Origin: Salinicoccus halodurans
Lineage (GTDB): Bacteria; Bacillota; Bacilli; Staphylococcales; Salinicoccaceae
NCBI RefSeq assembly: GCF_900114445.1
Contig: NZ_FOTB01000002.1
Coordinates: 1-64,000 of the forward strand
DNA: 64,000 nucleotides
Direction: 5' to 3'
Below, one piece after another: positions 9,160 through 16,963 of the stretch; position 1 is the stretch's first letter; each line of letters begins with the position of its first letter. The notes beneath the pieces were generated by a model. That model was not told the origin of the DNA. It saw only the letters and a program-made list of their open reading frames with translations, and searched no databases. The translations under genes and the position numbers were made by a program.

Positions 9160-10169
9160 TGAGATTCATCACTTTCGGAGAAATCATGATGCGGCTCAGC
9201 ACAGAAGCCGCATCCACTTTCAAAACTGCAAACCAGTTCAACATCAACATCGGCGGCAGCGAGATGAATGTCGCAATGAGCCTTGCCGCTTCCGGCGTGG
9301 ATGTCGCGATGATGACTTCCCTGCCTGATAACGGATTTGGCCAGCGTACCGTCTCCCTGCTCAAAAGCAATGATATAGAGACCAGGCACATCAACCTGAC
9401 CGGACGGAGAATGGGCACTTACTTCCTCGAACAGGGATTCAATGTCCGGGGATCTTCCGTCATTTATGACCGTAAATATTCAAGCTTCGAACAGTCCACC
9501 AGGGCCGACTATGATTTCGACAGTGCATTCGAGAATTATGACTGGTTCCACTTCAGCGGCATCACACCCGCTCTTAATTCCGGACTCCAGGATGTCCTCA
9601 TGGACGCACTCGAAGCCGCAAAAGCACGCGGCATGAAAATCAGCGCGGACCTGAACTTCCGGGGCAACCTCTGGAGTTTTGAAGAAGCAAGGGAGACGAT
9701 GACTAGATTCATCAAATACTGTGACGTCATCTTCGGGTACGAACCCCTTGAACTGATCGAAGACGGCAGGGAGATCAAGGACGGTCTCGAACGCAATCCG
9801 GATGCCGATACACTGAAACCGATTCTGGACAGGATCCATAAGGAATACGGCGTATCGCACATTGCATTCACGCAGCGTACAGTCATCCATTCTAATAAAA
9901 ACGTCATCAAAGCGATGATTTCCACGAAAGACCGGATCCATGAAACGGATTCATACGAAGTGGAAATCCTGGACCGCATCGGTACCGGAGACGCATTTAC
10001 TGCAGGAGTGATCCACGGCCTGATGGATAACCAGCTGGGCTACGAAGACACACTGCATAACGCACTTGGCAACATGCTTTATAAACACACCATCAGCGGG
10101 GACTTTCTGACTGAAAACATTTCCACGATGAGCAGTGTGCTGGACGCGACAAAAGAAGTGAAAAGATAA
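9159..10169 (+). CDS. kdgK: 2-keto-3-deoxygluconate kinase (PfkB family)
   Basis: This 336-residue sugar kinase would phosphorylate KDG at the 6-position to give KDPG for the aldolase next door. The N-terminal glycine pair (NINIGGSEMNVAMSLA) is PfkB signature 1, and DRIGTGDAFTAGVIHGL carries the anion hole and catalytic Asp of signature 2. The lid region RRMGTYFLEQGFNVRGSSVIYDR is typical of KDG kinases. It is translationally coupled to kdgA by a one-base overlap and followed by a strong terminator. Family members also include fructokinases, but the partner aldolase supports KDG as substrate. Confidence 0.93.
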   Translation: MRFITFGEIMMRLSTEAASTFKTANQFNINIGGSEMNVAMSLAASGVDVAMMTSLPDNGFGQRTVSLLKSNDIETRHINLTGRRMGTYFLEQGFNVRGSSVIYDRKYSSFEQSTRADYDFDSAFENYDWFHFSGITPALNSGLQDVLMDALEAAKARGMKISADLNFRGNLWSFEEARETMTRFIKYCDVIFGYEPLELIEDGREIKDGLERNPDADTLKPILDRIHKEYGVSHIAFTQRTVIHSNKNVIKAMISTKDRIHETDSYEVEILDRIGTGDAFTAGVIHGLMDNQLGYEDTLHNALGNMLYKHTISGDFLTENISTMSSVLDATKEVKR

Positions 10170-10210
10170 AAATCGAGCTGTCCTCATGCGCGGACAGCTC
10201 GATTTTATTT
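10169..10210. terminator. Terminator after kdgK, bidirectional
   Basis: A 15-base-pair perfect stem (10169-10183 with 10192-10206) ends in a T-rich run. It serves kdgK and probably also the convergent uxuB-like pseudogene. Confidence 0.85.
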
Positions 10211-11003
10211 TATACTCCCGAATATGCCGAGAATCCGCCGTCTACAGGAATCGTGATACCTGTGACAAAGCCGGATGCTTCATGATCCGCCAGATAGAGC
10301 AGCGTGCCGAGAAGCTCCTGGGGTTCACCGAATCTCCCCATCGGAGTTGCACTGATGATCTTATGGCTCCTGTCCGTCAGATTGCCGTCACCGTCGAACA
10401 AGAGATCTTTATTCTGCCTGGTGACCAGGAAGCCCGGTGCAATGCCGTTGACCCTGACGCCGGTTTTGGACAGGTATACGCTCAGCCATTGGGTGAAATT
10501 CGTCACCGAGGACTTCGCACCGCTGTACGCCGGAATTTTTGTCAGCGGTGTGTATGCGTTCATGGATGAGATGTTGATGACCGTTGCATGCTCCTTCGGC
10601 GCCATGTCTTTCCCAAAAATCTAAGGGATCAGAGTGCCGAGGAAGTTGAGTTTGAACACAAAATCGATACCGTCCGTATCCAATGCAAAAAAGTCCTTAA
10701 CATTCGGATCATCCAATTTGTCGGGATTGAGGTATTCATCGTCGGTGGACGCCGTCGGGTTATTGCCGCCCGACCCGTTCACCAGAATGTCGCATGCACC
10801 GAAAGTTTCATTGATTTTTGCCCTGGCCGCTTCACCGCCTGCTTTGTTGATTTCTTCTGCGATCGCTTCACAGTTCTCCAAAGTGCGGCCTAAAATTGCG
10901 ACTTTCGCTCCTGCCCCGGCCAGCGCTCTGAAAAATGGGAACCCAGTACGCCGCCTCCGCCGGTGACGAGTGCAACTTTTCCTGAAAGATCTGTTTTATT
11001 CAT
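10210..11003 (-). pseudogene. Broken D-mannonate oxidoreductase / fructuronate reductase (SDR type, YjmF-like)
   Basis: The intact ancestor would reduce D-fructuronate to D-mannonate. From the ATG at 11003 the reading begins MNKTDLSGKVALVTGGGGVLG, a classical SDR cofactor loop. A one-base loss around 10935-10945 then shifts the frame; the correct continuation (RALAGAGAKVAILGRTLENC) is in another frame. Farther on, about 15 codons after INKAGGEA appear to be missing in frame. A TAG at about 10622 interrupts the segment that should join GTLIP to FGKDMAPKEH. The last part has the Tyr-Lys active site in IPAYSGAKSS and a normal end (PVDGGFSAYSGV). Three or more independent lesions exclude a simple sequencing error. 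Confidence 0.88.
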
Positions 11004-11033
11004 ATCGTTTCCTCCTGATAATTTAATGCTGAA

Positions 11034-11062
11034 TTGCTGATGTTCCTATATTTTGTTAAAAT
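11034..11062 (+). promoter_or_regulatory. Promoter of the ROK regulator
   Basis: TTGCTG and TAAAAT are separated by exactly 17 bases, about 40 bases before the ROK start codon. Confidence 0.65.
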
Positions 11063-11064
11063 CA

Positions 11065-11079
11065 GTTTAATAAGTAAAC
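11065..11079. promoter_or_regulatory. Possible ROK/XylR-type operator
   Basis: GTTTA-ATAAG-TAAAC is an inverted repeat placed at the expected transcription start, just downstream of the -10 box. GTTTA/TAAAC arms recall XylR-like sites, so it may be the autoregulatory site of the ROK protein and control the divergent uxuB-like remnant as well. Confidence 0.45.
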
Positions 11080-11100
11080 AAAGATGAGGATGGGAATTTT

Positions 11101-12270
11101 ATGCTTACCGGTGATGCGAATTACATCAAAACCATGAACCGCCGACTTGTGCTCGAGGATATCATCCGGAACAAATCCATTTCCAGAGTGAATATCTCCA
11201 AACGGACCGGGCTCAATAAAGCGACGGTCTCCTCCCAGGTGACCGAGCTGATCGAACAGTCCCTCGTAATCGAAAAACCCGTGGAAAACTACCAGTCTCC
11301 CGGACGCCGTCCGATCAACCTGGAACTGAACCCGATGAGCACATACACGATCGGCATCGATATCGACCGTGCCCATATCAGAATCGTCGTCGTCAATCTC
11401 AAGGGCATGACTGTATACAACAACATGCACGACTTTGATATCAGGCGCACCGAGCAGCTTGTCGAAATCCTGCCGGACCTGCTGCAGCCGGTCATCAGCC
11501 AATATGATGAGGTTTATAGTCCCAACAAACTCGTGGGCATCGGAATCAGTCTCCACGGCATCGTCACCGAGTACAGGGAATTAATTTATTCCCCGCCTGA
11601 CCAGATTCATATCCAGCCGCTGCTCACCAAACTCGAAGATACTTTTAAAGTACCCGTTTACACAGACAACAATGCCAACATGGCAGTCCGTGCCGAGCAG
11701 GCCTTCACTGAATATCAGTCAAACCTCTACTGCGTGACGTTATCCAGCGGCATCGGCCTCGGCATCCTGCTCAATAATGAAGTGTTCCGCGGATTCACCG
11801 GCTACGCCGGCGAAGTCGGACATATGATCATCAAACAGAATGGCATCCAGTGCAGATGCGGCAACCAGGGATGTTTCGAGCGTTACGCTTCCGATGAAGT
11901 CCTGAAGCAGTCCCTGTCGGAAAATAACATAGAACTGTACGATTATCCGACTTATGAATCGTTGAAGGAGAATGCGAAAGCGAAAGAGGTCTTTGACGCC
12001 TACATCTCGTTTCTGGCTGTCGGCCTGAACAACATCATCAACATCTTCAATCCGAAAAAGCTTGTCATCAACAGCAGCATTTTCACTAAATACCCAGAGC
12101 TTATTGAAGACTTGAAACCGAAGCTGTCATCTTCATTCATAGACTATGAAGAAATCGTCATCTCGTCACTCGGTGACCGTTCCAGCGCCCTCGGTGCTGC
12201 CATCGTCCCGCTCGCAAGATTTTTGGACATCAACCATCTGGATTTGAATGAATATCATTATACTCATTAA
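11101..12270 (+). CDS. ROK family transcriptional regulator (XylR/NagC-like)
   Basis: This 389-residue protein joins an N-terminal winged helix-turn-helix (about residues 15-75; ISKRTGLNKATVSSQVTELIEQ) to a ROK sugar-binding domain. The ROK part shows GIDIDRAHIRIVVV as phosphate-1 region, a DNNANMAV acidic site, GYAGEVGHM, and the zinc motif CRCGNQGCFE with three cysteines. It sits between the wrecked uxuA and uxuB genes and divergent from the latter, so it was probably the specific repressor of the hexuronate genes. It is intact although its presumed targets are not. An inactive kinase remnant or a xylose regulator are alternatives, but no xylose gene is near. Confidence 0.9.
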   Translation: MLTGDANYIKTMNRRLVLEDIIRNKSISRVNISKRTGLNKATVSSQVTELIEQSLVIEKPVENYQSPGRRPINLELNPMSTYTIGIDIDRAHIRIVVVNLKGMTVYNNMHDFDIRRTEQLVEILPDLLQPVISQYDEVYSPNKLVGIGISLHGIVTEYRELIYSPPDQIHIQPLLTKLEDTFKVPVYTDNNANMAVRAEQAFTEYQSNLYCVTLSSGIGLGILLNNEVFRGFTGYAGEVGHMIIKQNGIQCRCGNQGCFERYASDEVLKQSLSENNIELYDYPTYESLKENAKAKEVFDAYISFLAVGLNNIINIFNPKKLVINSSIFTKYPELIEDLKPKLSSSFIDYEEIVISSLGDRSSALGAAIVPLARFLDINHLDLNEYHYTH

Positions 12271-12276
12271 TACAGG

Positions 12277-12308
12277 TACCTCTCTGCGTTTGCAGAGAGG
12301 TATTTTTG
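12277..12308 (+). terminator. Terminator after the ROK gene
   Basis: An 11-base-pair perfect stem with a four-base loop (GTTT) is followed by a run of T, seven bases after the ROK stop codon. Confidence 0.9.
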
Positions 12309-12337
12309 TTTGGAGGATGAAGGGCACTTCTTCGAAC

Positions 12338-12492
12338 TTTTCTCATCATCGTTCGGAAAACGATAAGGTGAGGCGCCCCCTCTCACATCGTCGATTCCAA
12401 AACGAAGGCAGGACATCGCCTTTTCTCATCGTCGATCGGGGAACGATGAGGTGATGCCCCACCTGTCACATCATCGATTTCAAAACGAAGGC
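12338..12492. repeat. Two-unit tandem repeat, 83-bp period
   Basis: Two 72-base units (12338-12409 and 12421-12492) are separated by 11 bases. Both begin TTTTCTCATC and end AAAACGAAGGC, and most of their interior matches. Each unit contains an ATCGTT/AACGAT-type partial palindrome and a GGTGA...TCTCACAT segment. The array fills the gap between the ROK terminator and the uxuA remnant. There is no ORF in it and no spacer-like variation, so it is not CRISPR. A weaker relative lies at 37786-37856. Function is unknown; it may be a mobile miniature repeat or a regulatory RNA structure. Confidence 0.8.
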
Positions 12493-12513
12493 GGGGGCCC
12501 CATCTTCTACATC

Positions 12514-13172
12514 CTATTTCTTCAAAGTGTCCAAAATACCGTTCAGATAGGTCGCAGCGAGGGCGCGGTCGTACAGTCCGTAGCCGGGGCGGCCCGTTTC
12601 GCCCCAGATCATGCGCCCGTGGTCCGGGCGAATTGGGACGTCGACGCCTGATGCGACGAGTTTATCAATAATGCTCACCATATCGAGTGAATCATCATGG
12701 ACGGAGTGCGATACTTCCTGGAATGAAAGTTCGCCTGTCCATTTCATGTTCCTTGCGTGTACGAAGTGAATGCGCTCCTTTGCCACATCGATGATTTCAA
12801 ACAGATCGTTGTCCGGGCTGGAACCGTAGGAACTTGCGCAGAATGTGATACCGTTATTCACGCTCGGCACCGCTTCGAATAATTTGCGCAATGCCGCAGC
12901 CCCCGTGATGATGCGGGGCAGACCGAAGATGCTCCACGGCGGCCGCGTCCCATCTTGATGTCCTCATGCACCGGCACGGATTCGATTACATTCAATCTCA
13001 TTCCGTGCGTGGCAACCTGATCCCGCAGTTCCACGATACGGTCATACGGCCACACTTCCCCTGCTGGAATATCGTAGATTGCAGACACAATCCCCTTCAT
13101 CTGCGGAATCTGCCTGATATTCTCAAGCGTCACCGGATCCCCGGTGCCATACCATCTAAAACTCATTTCCAT
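12514..13172 (-). pseudogene. uxuA: Broken mannonate dehydratase
   Basis: An intact enzyme (about 350-370 residues) would dehydrate D-mannonate to KDG. Here the N-terminal 76 or so codons are present (MEMSFRWYGTGDPVTLENIR to VPVHEDIKMG), as is the C-terminal third (PWSIFGLPRIITGAAALRK to ILDTLKK). Well over 100 codons between them are missing, and the two parts are in different frames at the junction near 12945. The C-terminal part still holds HFVHARNMKW and IRPDHGRMIWGE, the metal-site region. Deletion plus frame change means no functional protein. It follows the uxaC remnant by about 20 bases, the old operon order. Confidence 0.92.
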
Positions 13173-13191
13173 CTGAATCTCTCCTCTTCGA

Positions 13192-13647
13192 TCAGTTTTC
13201 CAAACCAAAGTAATATTTTGCGTTGTTATAGCAAATATACTCTACATACTCTTTCAATAAATCCCGGTCATCCGGAATCATGCCCTGCTCCGCCCACTGT
13301 CCGAGCAGCTCACAGAGTATCCTTCTGAAATACTCATGACGCGTGAAACTCAGCATGCTCCTTGAATCCGTCAGCATTCCAATGAATGTTTTGAATGCCC
13401 CCGCATTTGCCAGCGTCTTCATCTGATCCATCATGCCGTCGTAGTTATCGTTGAACCACCACGCTGTGCCGAACTGCACTTTACCGGGGACGCCGCCCGA
13501 CTGGAAGTTGCCGGCCATCGTCGCCATGATGATATTGTCCCTCGGATTGAGGTGATTGTGATAATCGACAATCGGCATATCCGCAGCTACATCGTGGAAC
13601 AGCCATTTCGCGGTGTCTGTCGTGAGCAGGAAATCTTTATCAATCAT
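13192..13647 (-). pseudogene. uxaC: Internally deleted glucuronate isomerase
   Basis: Normal UxaC has about 470 residues and converts glucuronate to fructuronate. This frame is open for 151 codons but joins the first 40 or so residues ([15 protein letters not shown], then the metal motif VDYHNHLNP) directly to the last 110 ([22 protein letters not shown] to [11 protein letters not shown]). Roughly 320 codons with most of the TIM barrel are gone, in frame. A short protein could be made but cannot fold as an isomerase. It is next to the uxuA remnant and just after a TRAP permease tail. Confidence 0.92.
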
Positions 13648-13655
13648 TTATATCT

Positions 13656-13744
13656 CTACTGGGTCAGTCCGAACAGTTCCGGCAGGAATATCGGTGTGAA
13701 TATCAGCACAGCTGGTGTGATGTCCATGACACCGATTTCAATAT
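13656..13744 (-). pseudogene. C-terminal scrap of a TRAP transporter large permease (DctM-like)
   Basis: Reading from about 13744, the frame gives GVMDITPAVLIFTPIFLP, the conserved membrane segment of DctM-type TRAP permeases, then ELFGLTQ and a TAG at 13658-13656. The segment upstream is a short AT dinucleotide run and no longer coding. Position directly before uxaC suggests it was the uptake system for hexuronates. The identification rests on one motif and on context. Confidence 0.6.
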
Positions 13745-13782
13745 ATATATAATGATGTTGGATAATGTGGAGTAAATCTTGA

Positions 13783-13820
13783 AAAGAGGTTGGACAGCAG
13801 ATCTGCTGTCCAACCTCTTT
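13783..13820. terminator. Perfect 38-base palindrome, terminator of the MFS gene
   Basis: The two 19-base halves are exact reverse complements without a loop. It overlaps the stop codon of the minus-strand MFS gene at 13819 and gives an A/T-edged strong hairpin in both directions. Confidence 0.85.
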
Positions 13821-15069
13821 AATTTTCTGCAACGTTTCTCCGCTTCATCCTGATCGCTATCGATACAAGCACAAAACACAGTGCAATGAATGCCACATTC
13901 ATCACCACGACACCATTCCAGCCGAAGTCGTCCCAGAAGATACCAGCGGCCGTTCCGCCGATACTGGATCCTGTGTAATAAAAGAAAAGATACAGGGAGG
14001 ATGCCTGGGCTTTATTGGACACAGCATTCTCCCCCACCAGCCCGCTGACGACTGAATGCGAGGCGAAGAATCCGTATGTGAACAAGCTGAGTCCCAGGAC
14101 CATGATCAATAGATTCGGTATGAATAACAGGAAGACGCCAAGCAATGTGATGCCAAGGGCGATATAGATGAATTTCACTTTACCGAACTTGGCAACAAAC
14201 CTTCCCGTGATCATCGAACTGAAAATCCCGATGATGAAAATCAGGAAGATCCAGCTGACAATCGACTGGCTGAGTGAATAGGGGACATCCAGAAATACGA
14301 AAGTGACATAACTGTAGATGGACAGGTTTGCACCCAGTAATAGAAAACCGACAAAGAAGAAGCATACCAGTACCGGATTCTTCATATGATGCAGCAGCGA
14401 CCGGGTCAGCTGCATGAAGTTGAAATTTTGTGCAACAAAGTTCCTCGGCGGCCTCAGGCTTTTCCAGAAGATGACTGTCGCAATGATACTGATGATTCCG
14501 ATGCCGAGCATGGCACCGTGCCATCCGATATAATCCGCAGCAACCCCTGAGAATACACGGCCGAATACGGCACCGAGTGCGTTTCCGCTGATATACAGCC
14601 CCATTGCGCCTGCAAGGCTTCTCGGATGGATTTCTTCACTGATATAGGCCATCGCAATCGACGGTACACCGGCCAATACCACACCCTGGAGGGCACGGAG
14701 TGCAATCAGAACGTAAAAGTTGGGGCTGAGTGCTGTGAGGATGCACAAAAGGGATGCGGCAAACATGGAAACCACCATGATGTTCTTCCGCCCCAGTGAT
14801 TCTGAGATTGAGCCGAAAACCAGCATGCTGAGTGCCAGGGTCAGAGTAGTTATAGTCATCGACAGACTCGAAAGCGTCGCACTGACTCCGAATTCTTCAG
14901 TGAATATCGGCATGAGGGGCTGTGCGGTATAAAGGATTGCAAATGTGTTGAATCCTGCGGCGAAAAAAGCGAATGTTGTTTTTCTGAATTGGGGTGTCCC
15001 CTGCTCTATGTACTCCATTTCACTCGACTCCAAAATTTTATTTAATATAATTTTATCACTCTTTGACAT
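13819..15069 (-). CDS. MFS transporter (YnfM-like)
   Basis: The protein has 416 residues from the ATG at 15069 and about twelve transmembrane segments. The motif-A loop is GSISESLGRKNIM near residue 85. A hydrophilic cytoplasmic N-terminus precedes FFAAGFNTFAILYTAQPLMPIF, a start typical of YnfM-like MFS proteins. The open frame runs upstream to 15132, but that part crosses a terminator hairpin at 15094-15122 and is probably not translated; AGGA precedes the chosen ATG. Efflux of an unknown small compound is the likely role. It is flanked by the decayed hexuronate genes and a decayed IclR gene and may belong to either old cluster. Confidence 0.85.
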   Translation of the reverse strand: MSKSDKIILNKILESSEMEYIEQGTPQFRKTTFAFFAAGFNTFAILYTAQPLMPIFTEEFGVSATLSSLSMTITTLTLALSMLVFGSISESLGRKNIMVVSMFAASLLCILTALSPNFYVLIALRALQGVVLAGVPSIAMAYISEEIHPRSLAGAMGLYISGNALGAVFGRVFSGVAADYIGWHGAMLGIGIISIIATVIFWKSLRPPRNFVAQNFNFMQLTRSLLHHMKNPVLVCFFFVGFLLLGANLSIYSYVTFVFLDVPYSLSQSIVSWIFLIFIIGIFSSMITGRFVAKFGKVKFIYIALGITLLGVFLLFIPNLLIMVLGLSLFTYGFFASHSVVSGLVGENAVSNKAQASSLYLFFYYTGSSIGGTAAGIFWDDFGWNGVVVMNVAFIALCFVLVSIAIRMKRRNVAEN

Positions 15070-15093
15070 AAGATTCCTAAACAGCCGGTCAAT

Positions 15094-15122
15094 AAAAAGA
15101 ACCCTTCGATAACGAAGGGCTC
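15094..15122 (-). terminator. Terminator between the IclR remnant and the MFS gene
   Basis: A CCCTTCG/CGAAGGG hairpin with loop ATAA is followed on the minus strand by a TTCTTTTTATT run. It would end the transcript of the upstream IclR gene and argues against MFS starts upstream of it. Confidence 0.75.
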
Positions 15123-15134
15123 CGGAACACACTT

Positions 15135-15331
15135 TTAAAATGGCAGTTCTATTTCCTTATTTCTGCTGATCTGTTCCACCGTTTCAAGGAGAAGTGCAAG
15201 ATAATCCTTTTCCATCTCCTCACGCGTCATCTGAGATGAGTAGGTCGAACAATTGATTGCAGCGATGACCTTCAGCCCTTTTCCAGAGCCTGGAGATGAT
15301 ATGCAGAACTTTTAATATCTTCATTCGTCAT
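15135..15331 (-). pseudogene. Collapsed IclR family regulator (PcaR-like)
   Basis: The ATG at 15331 has GAGGG upstream and reads MTNEDIKSSAYHLQALEKG before a TGA. This resembles the first residues of IclR/PcaR regulators. In another frame the sequence goes on LKVIAAINCSTYSSQMTREEMEKD and ends ISRNKEIELPF, which looks like the last 45 residues of the same family. The helix-turn-helix and most of the ligand domain are missing. The junction falls at the words GLKVI and AAIN, where the two parts of an IclR protein could share short homology. The call depends on memory of the family, but both ends fit one gene. Confidence 0.62.
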
Positions 15332-15508
15332 AGTCTATCCCTCTTGTTTGTACGATGAGTAAATACTTGTACTGATATTATAACATTATCGGCATTTTAT
15401 TCCTTCATTATGAGTATATTTCAATAACGGCCATATGTACAACATGCGGGGATTTATGAAATGTTATAATGTGGGCATATATATTTTAAGAAATGAGAGG
15501 TCTAAACA

Positions 15509-15949
15509 ATGGAAAAAGGATACATTGCAGAAAAAGAGATACAGGTCATGTATGCAGATACCGATATGATGGGGGTCATCTACCACGGCAGCTATATCAA
15601 GTGGCTGGAAGTCGGCCGCATGCAGCTGATTGAAGACATCGGCTATGACTATGTCGCCATGGAGCGCTCCGGATATTATGCACCGGTCTATAATATCAAC
15701 GTCACTTATAAGAAATCACTTAAATACGGCGACCGTGCATTTGTAAGGACATGGGTGGCCAAAAATACCGGCATGCGGACGGATTATGGATTTGAAATCG
15801 TCAACGGGGACGGCGAAGTGTGCACATACGGCACTACAACACACATCGTCGTAAAGAAAGTGAATGGTGAATTCAGGCCGGTTGCCTTCAAGAAAGTTTT
15901 CCCGGAATGGTTCTTGAAATACGAACAGATCAAAGTGGATGAAAAATAA
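15509..15949 (+). CDS. Acyl-CoA thioesterase, 4-hydroxybenzoyl-CoA (YbgC/FadM) type
   Basis: The 146-residue hotdog-fold protein starts with the family signature VMYADTDMMGVIYHGSYIKWLEVGR, where the Asp in the DTDMMG turn is the catalytic acid and the long helix follows. The rest is the five-stranded sheet. It probably hydrolyses acyl-CoA thioesters; chain length cannot be told. GAGAGG precedes the ATG. The next gene, an SDR, begins at or just after its stop codon, so the two are co-transcribed and may act on related acyl substrates. Confidence 0.88.
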   Translation: MEKGYIAEKEIQVMYADTDMMGVIYHGSYIKWLEVGRMQLIEDIGYDYVAMERSGYYAPVYNINVTYKKSLKYGDRAFVRTWVAKNTGMRTDYGFEIVNGDGEVCTYGTTTHIVVKKVNGEFRPVAFKKVFPEWFLKYEQIKVDEK

Positions 15950-15950
15950 C

Positions 15951-16799
15951 ATGGCACATAAAACACTCGCAATTACAGGGGCCACTTCCGGAATCGGCAG
16001 AGCAACGGTACAGGAGCTTGCGGATGATTTCGATGAAATCATCCTCCTTGCCAGAAACGAAGTGAAAGCGGAAATTCTAAAGAAAGAATTAAAGGAAATG
16101 AACCGTGCACTGAAAGTGAAAGTCATCGAATGTAATCTTGCCAGTCTGATCAGCGTCGAAAAGGCTGCACTGCATACCCAGGAAAACTATGAAAAAATAG
16201 ACTGTCTGATCAACAACGCAGGTGTGGTTTCATTATCAAGACAGGAAACAGCGGATGGGCATGAACTCATGATGGGCACCAATTACCTCGGCCACTATCT
16301 GCTTACTCATTATCTGATGCCCATCCTGATGAAGAGCGAAGCACCGCAGATTGTGATCGTTTCATCGAATGCCTACGGCTTCACCACACTCAAGTCTGAT
16401 TACTTCAAAGGAAAAGGCAACGTAATGAATCTGTACGGCCGCTCAAAACTGGCTGTGCTGTACTTCATGCAGGAACTTCATGAACAGTTCAGTGACCAGG
16501 GGGTGAGGGTCACCGCCGTGCACCCGGGAGCAGTCTCTACAAATCTCGGCAGGACGAAGCAGAATGAAAAATTCGGCAACCTGGTCTATGGTGCACTCAG
16601 ACCTTTCTTTTTATCCCCTGCAGAAGGCGCAGAATCGACTGTGCTCGCCGTCAGGAATAAAGAAAGGTATGATGGTATGTATATGCATGCCGGCAAAGAG
16701 ATCAGACTCAAACCACACGGGCGAAGTTACTATGCCAGAAAAAGACTGATCAAAGATACGATCCATGAGTTGTACCTTGATGAATTCATGGAACATTGA
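15951..16799 (+). CDS. Short-chain dehydrogenase/reductase, retinol-dehydrogenase-like
   Basis: This 282-residue protein has the SDR cofactor motif TGATSGIGRATV near the N-terminus, NNAGV, a serine in VIVSSNAYG and the catalytic YGRSKLA. The C-terminus (HPGAVSTNLGR) matches the RDH/WWOX-like branch of SDRs. Two starts are possible: ATG at 15939, inside the thioesterase gene, or ATG at 15951 just after its stop; neither has a good Shine-Dalgarno sequence, so translation probably depends on the upstream gene. A small hairpin terminator follows at once. The substrate is unknown. Confidence 0.85.
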   Translation: MAHKTLAITGATSGIGRATVQELADDFDEIILLARNEVKAEILKKELKEMNRALKVKVIECNLASLISVEKAALHTQENYEKIDCLINNAGVVSLSRQETADGHELMMGTNYLGHYLLTHYLMPILMKSEAPQIVIVSSNAYGFTTLKSDYFKGKGNVMNLYGRSKLAVLYFMQELHEQFSDQGVRVTAVHPGAVSTNLGRTKQNEKFGNLVYGALRPFFLSPAEGAESTVLAVRNKERYDGMYMHAGKEIRLKPHGRSYYARKRLIKDTIHELYLDEFMEH

Positions 16800-16828
16800 A
16801 CTCTCCTTGAATAGGAGAGTTTATTTAT
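16800..16828 (+). terminator. Terminator after the thioesterase/SDR operon
   Basis: ACTCTCCT and AGGAGAGT pair around a five-base loop and are followed by TTATTTATT, directly after the SDR stop codon. Confidence 0.75.
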
Positions 16829-16963
16829 TATAATAGATTTTATTCCCTATTATGAAAGCGCCACACTAAAATTTAATCAATTATTAACTTTTCTCTAAGC
16901 CTTCTTAAACTAATCCTGTGTAAATTAAGAACCATCAAACATTACAGGCAGGAGGAATAAATC

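Noticed and set aside
12338-12492. CRISPR array
   Set aside because: Only two units of 72 bases with an 11-base gap, no short direct repeats with variable spacers and no cas gene nearby.
10210-13744. Sequencing errors as the sole cause of the broken uxu/uxa genes
   Set aside because: Single-base errors could explain one frameshift, but not losses of more than 100 and about 320 codons in adjacent genes.
15070-15132. 21-codon extension of the MFS gene
   Set aside because: It crosses a terminator hairpin with a T-run and has no ribosome site; ATG 15069 was preferred.
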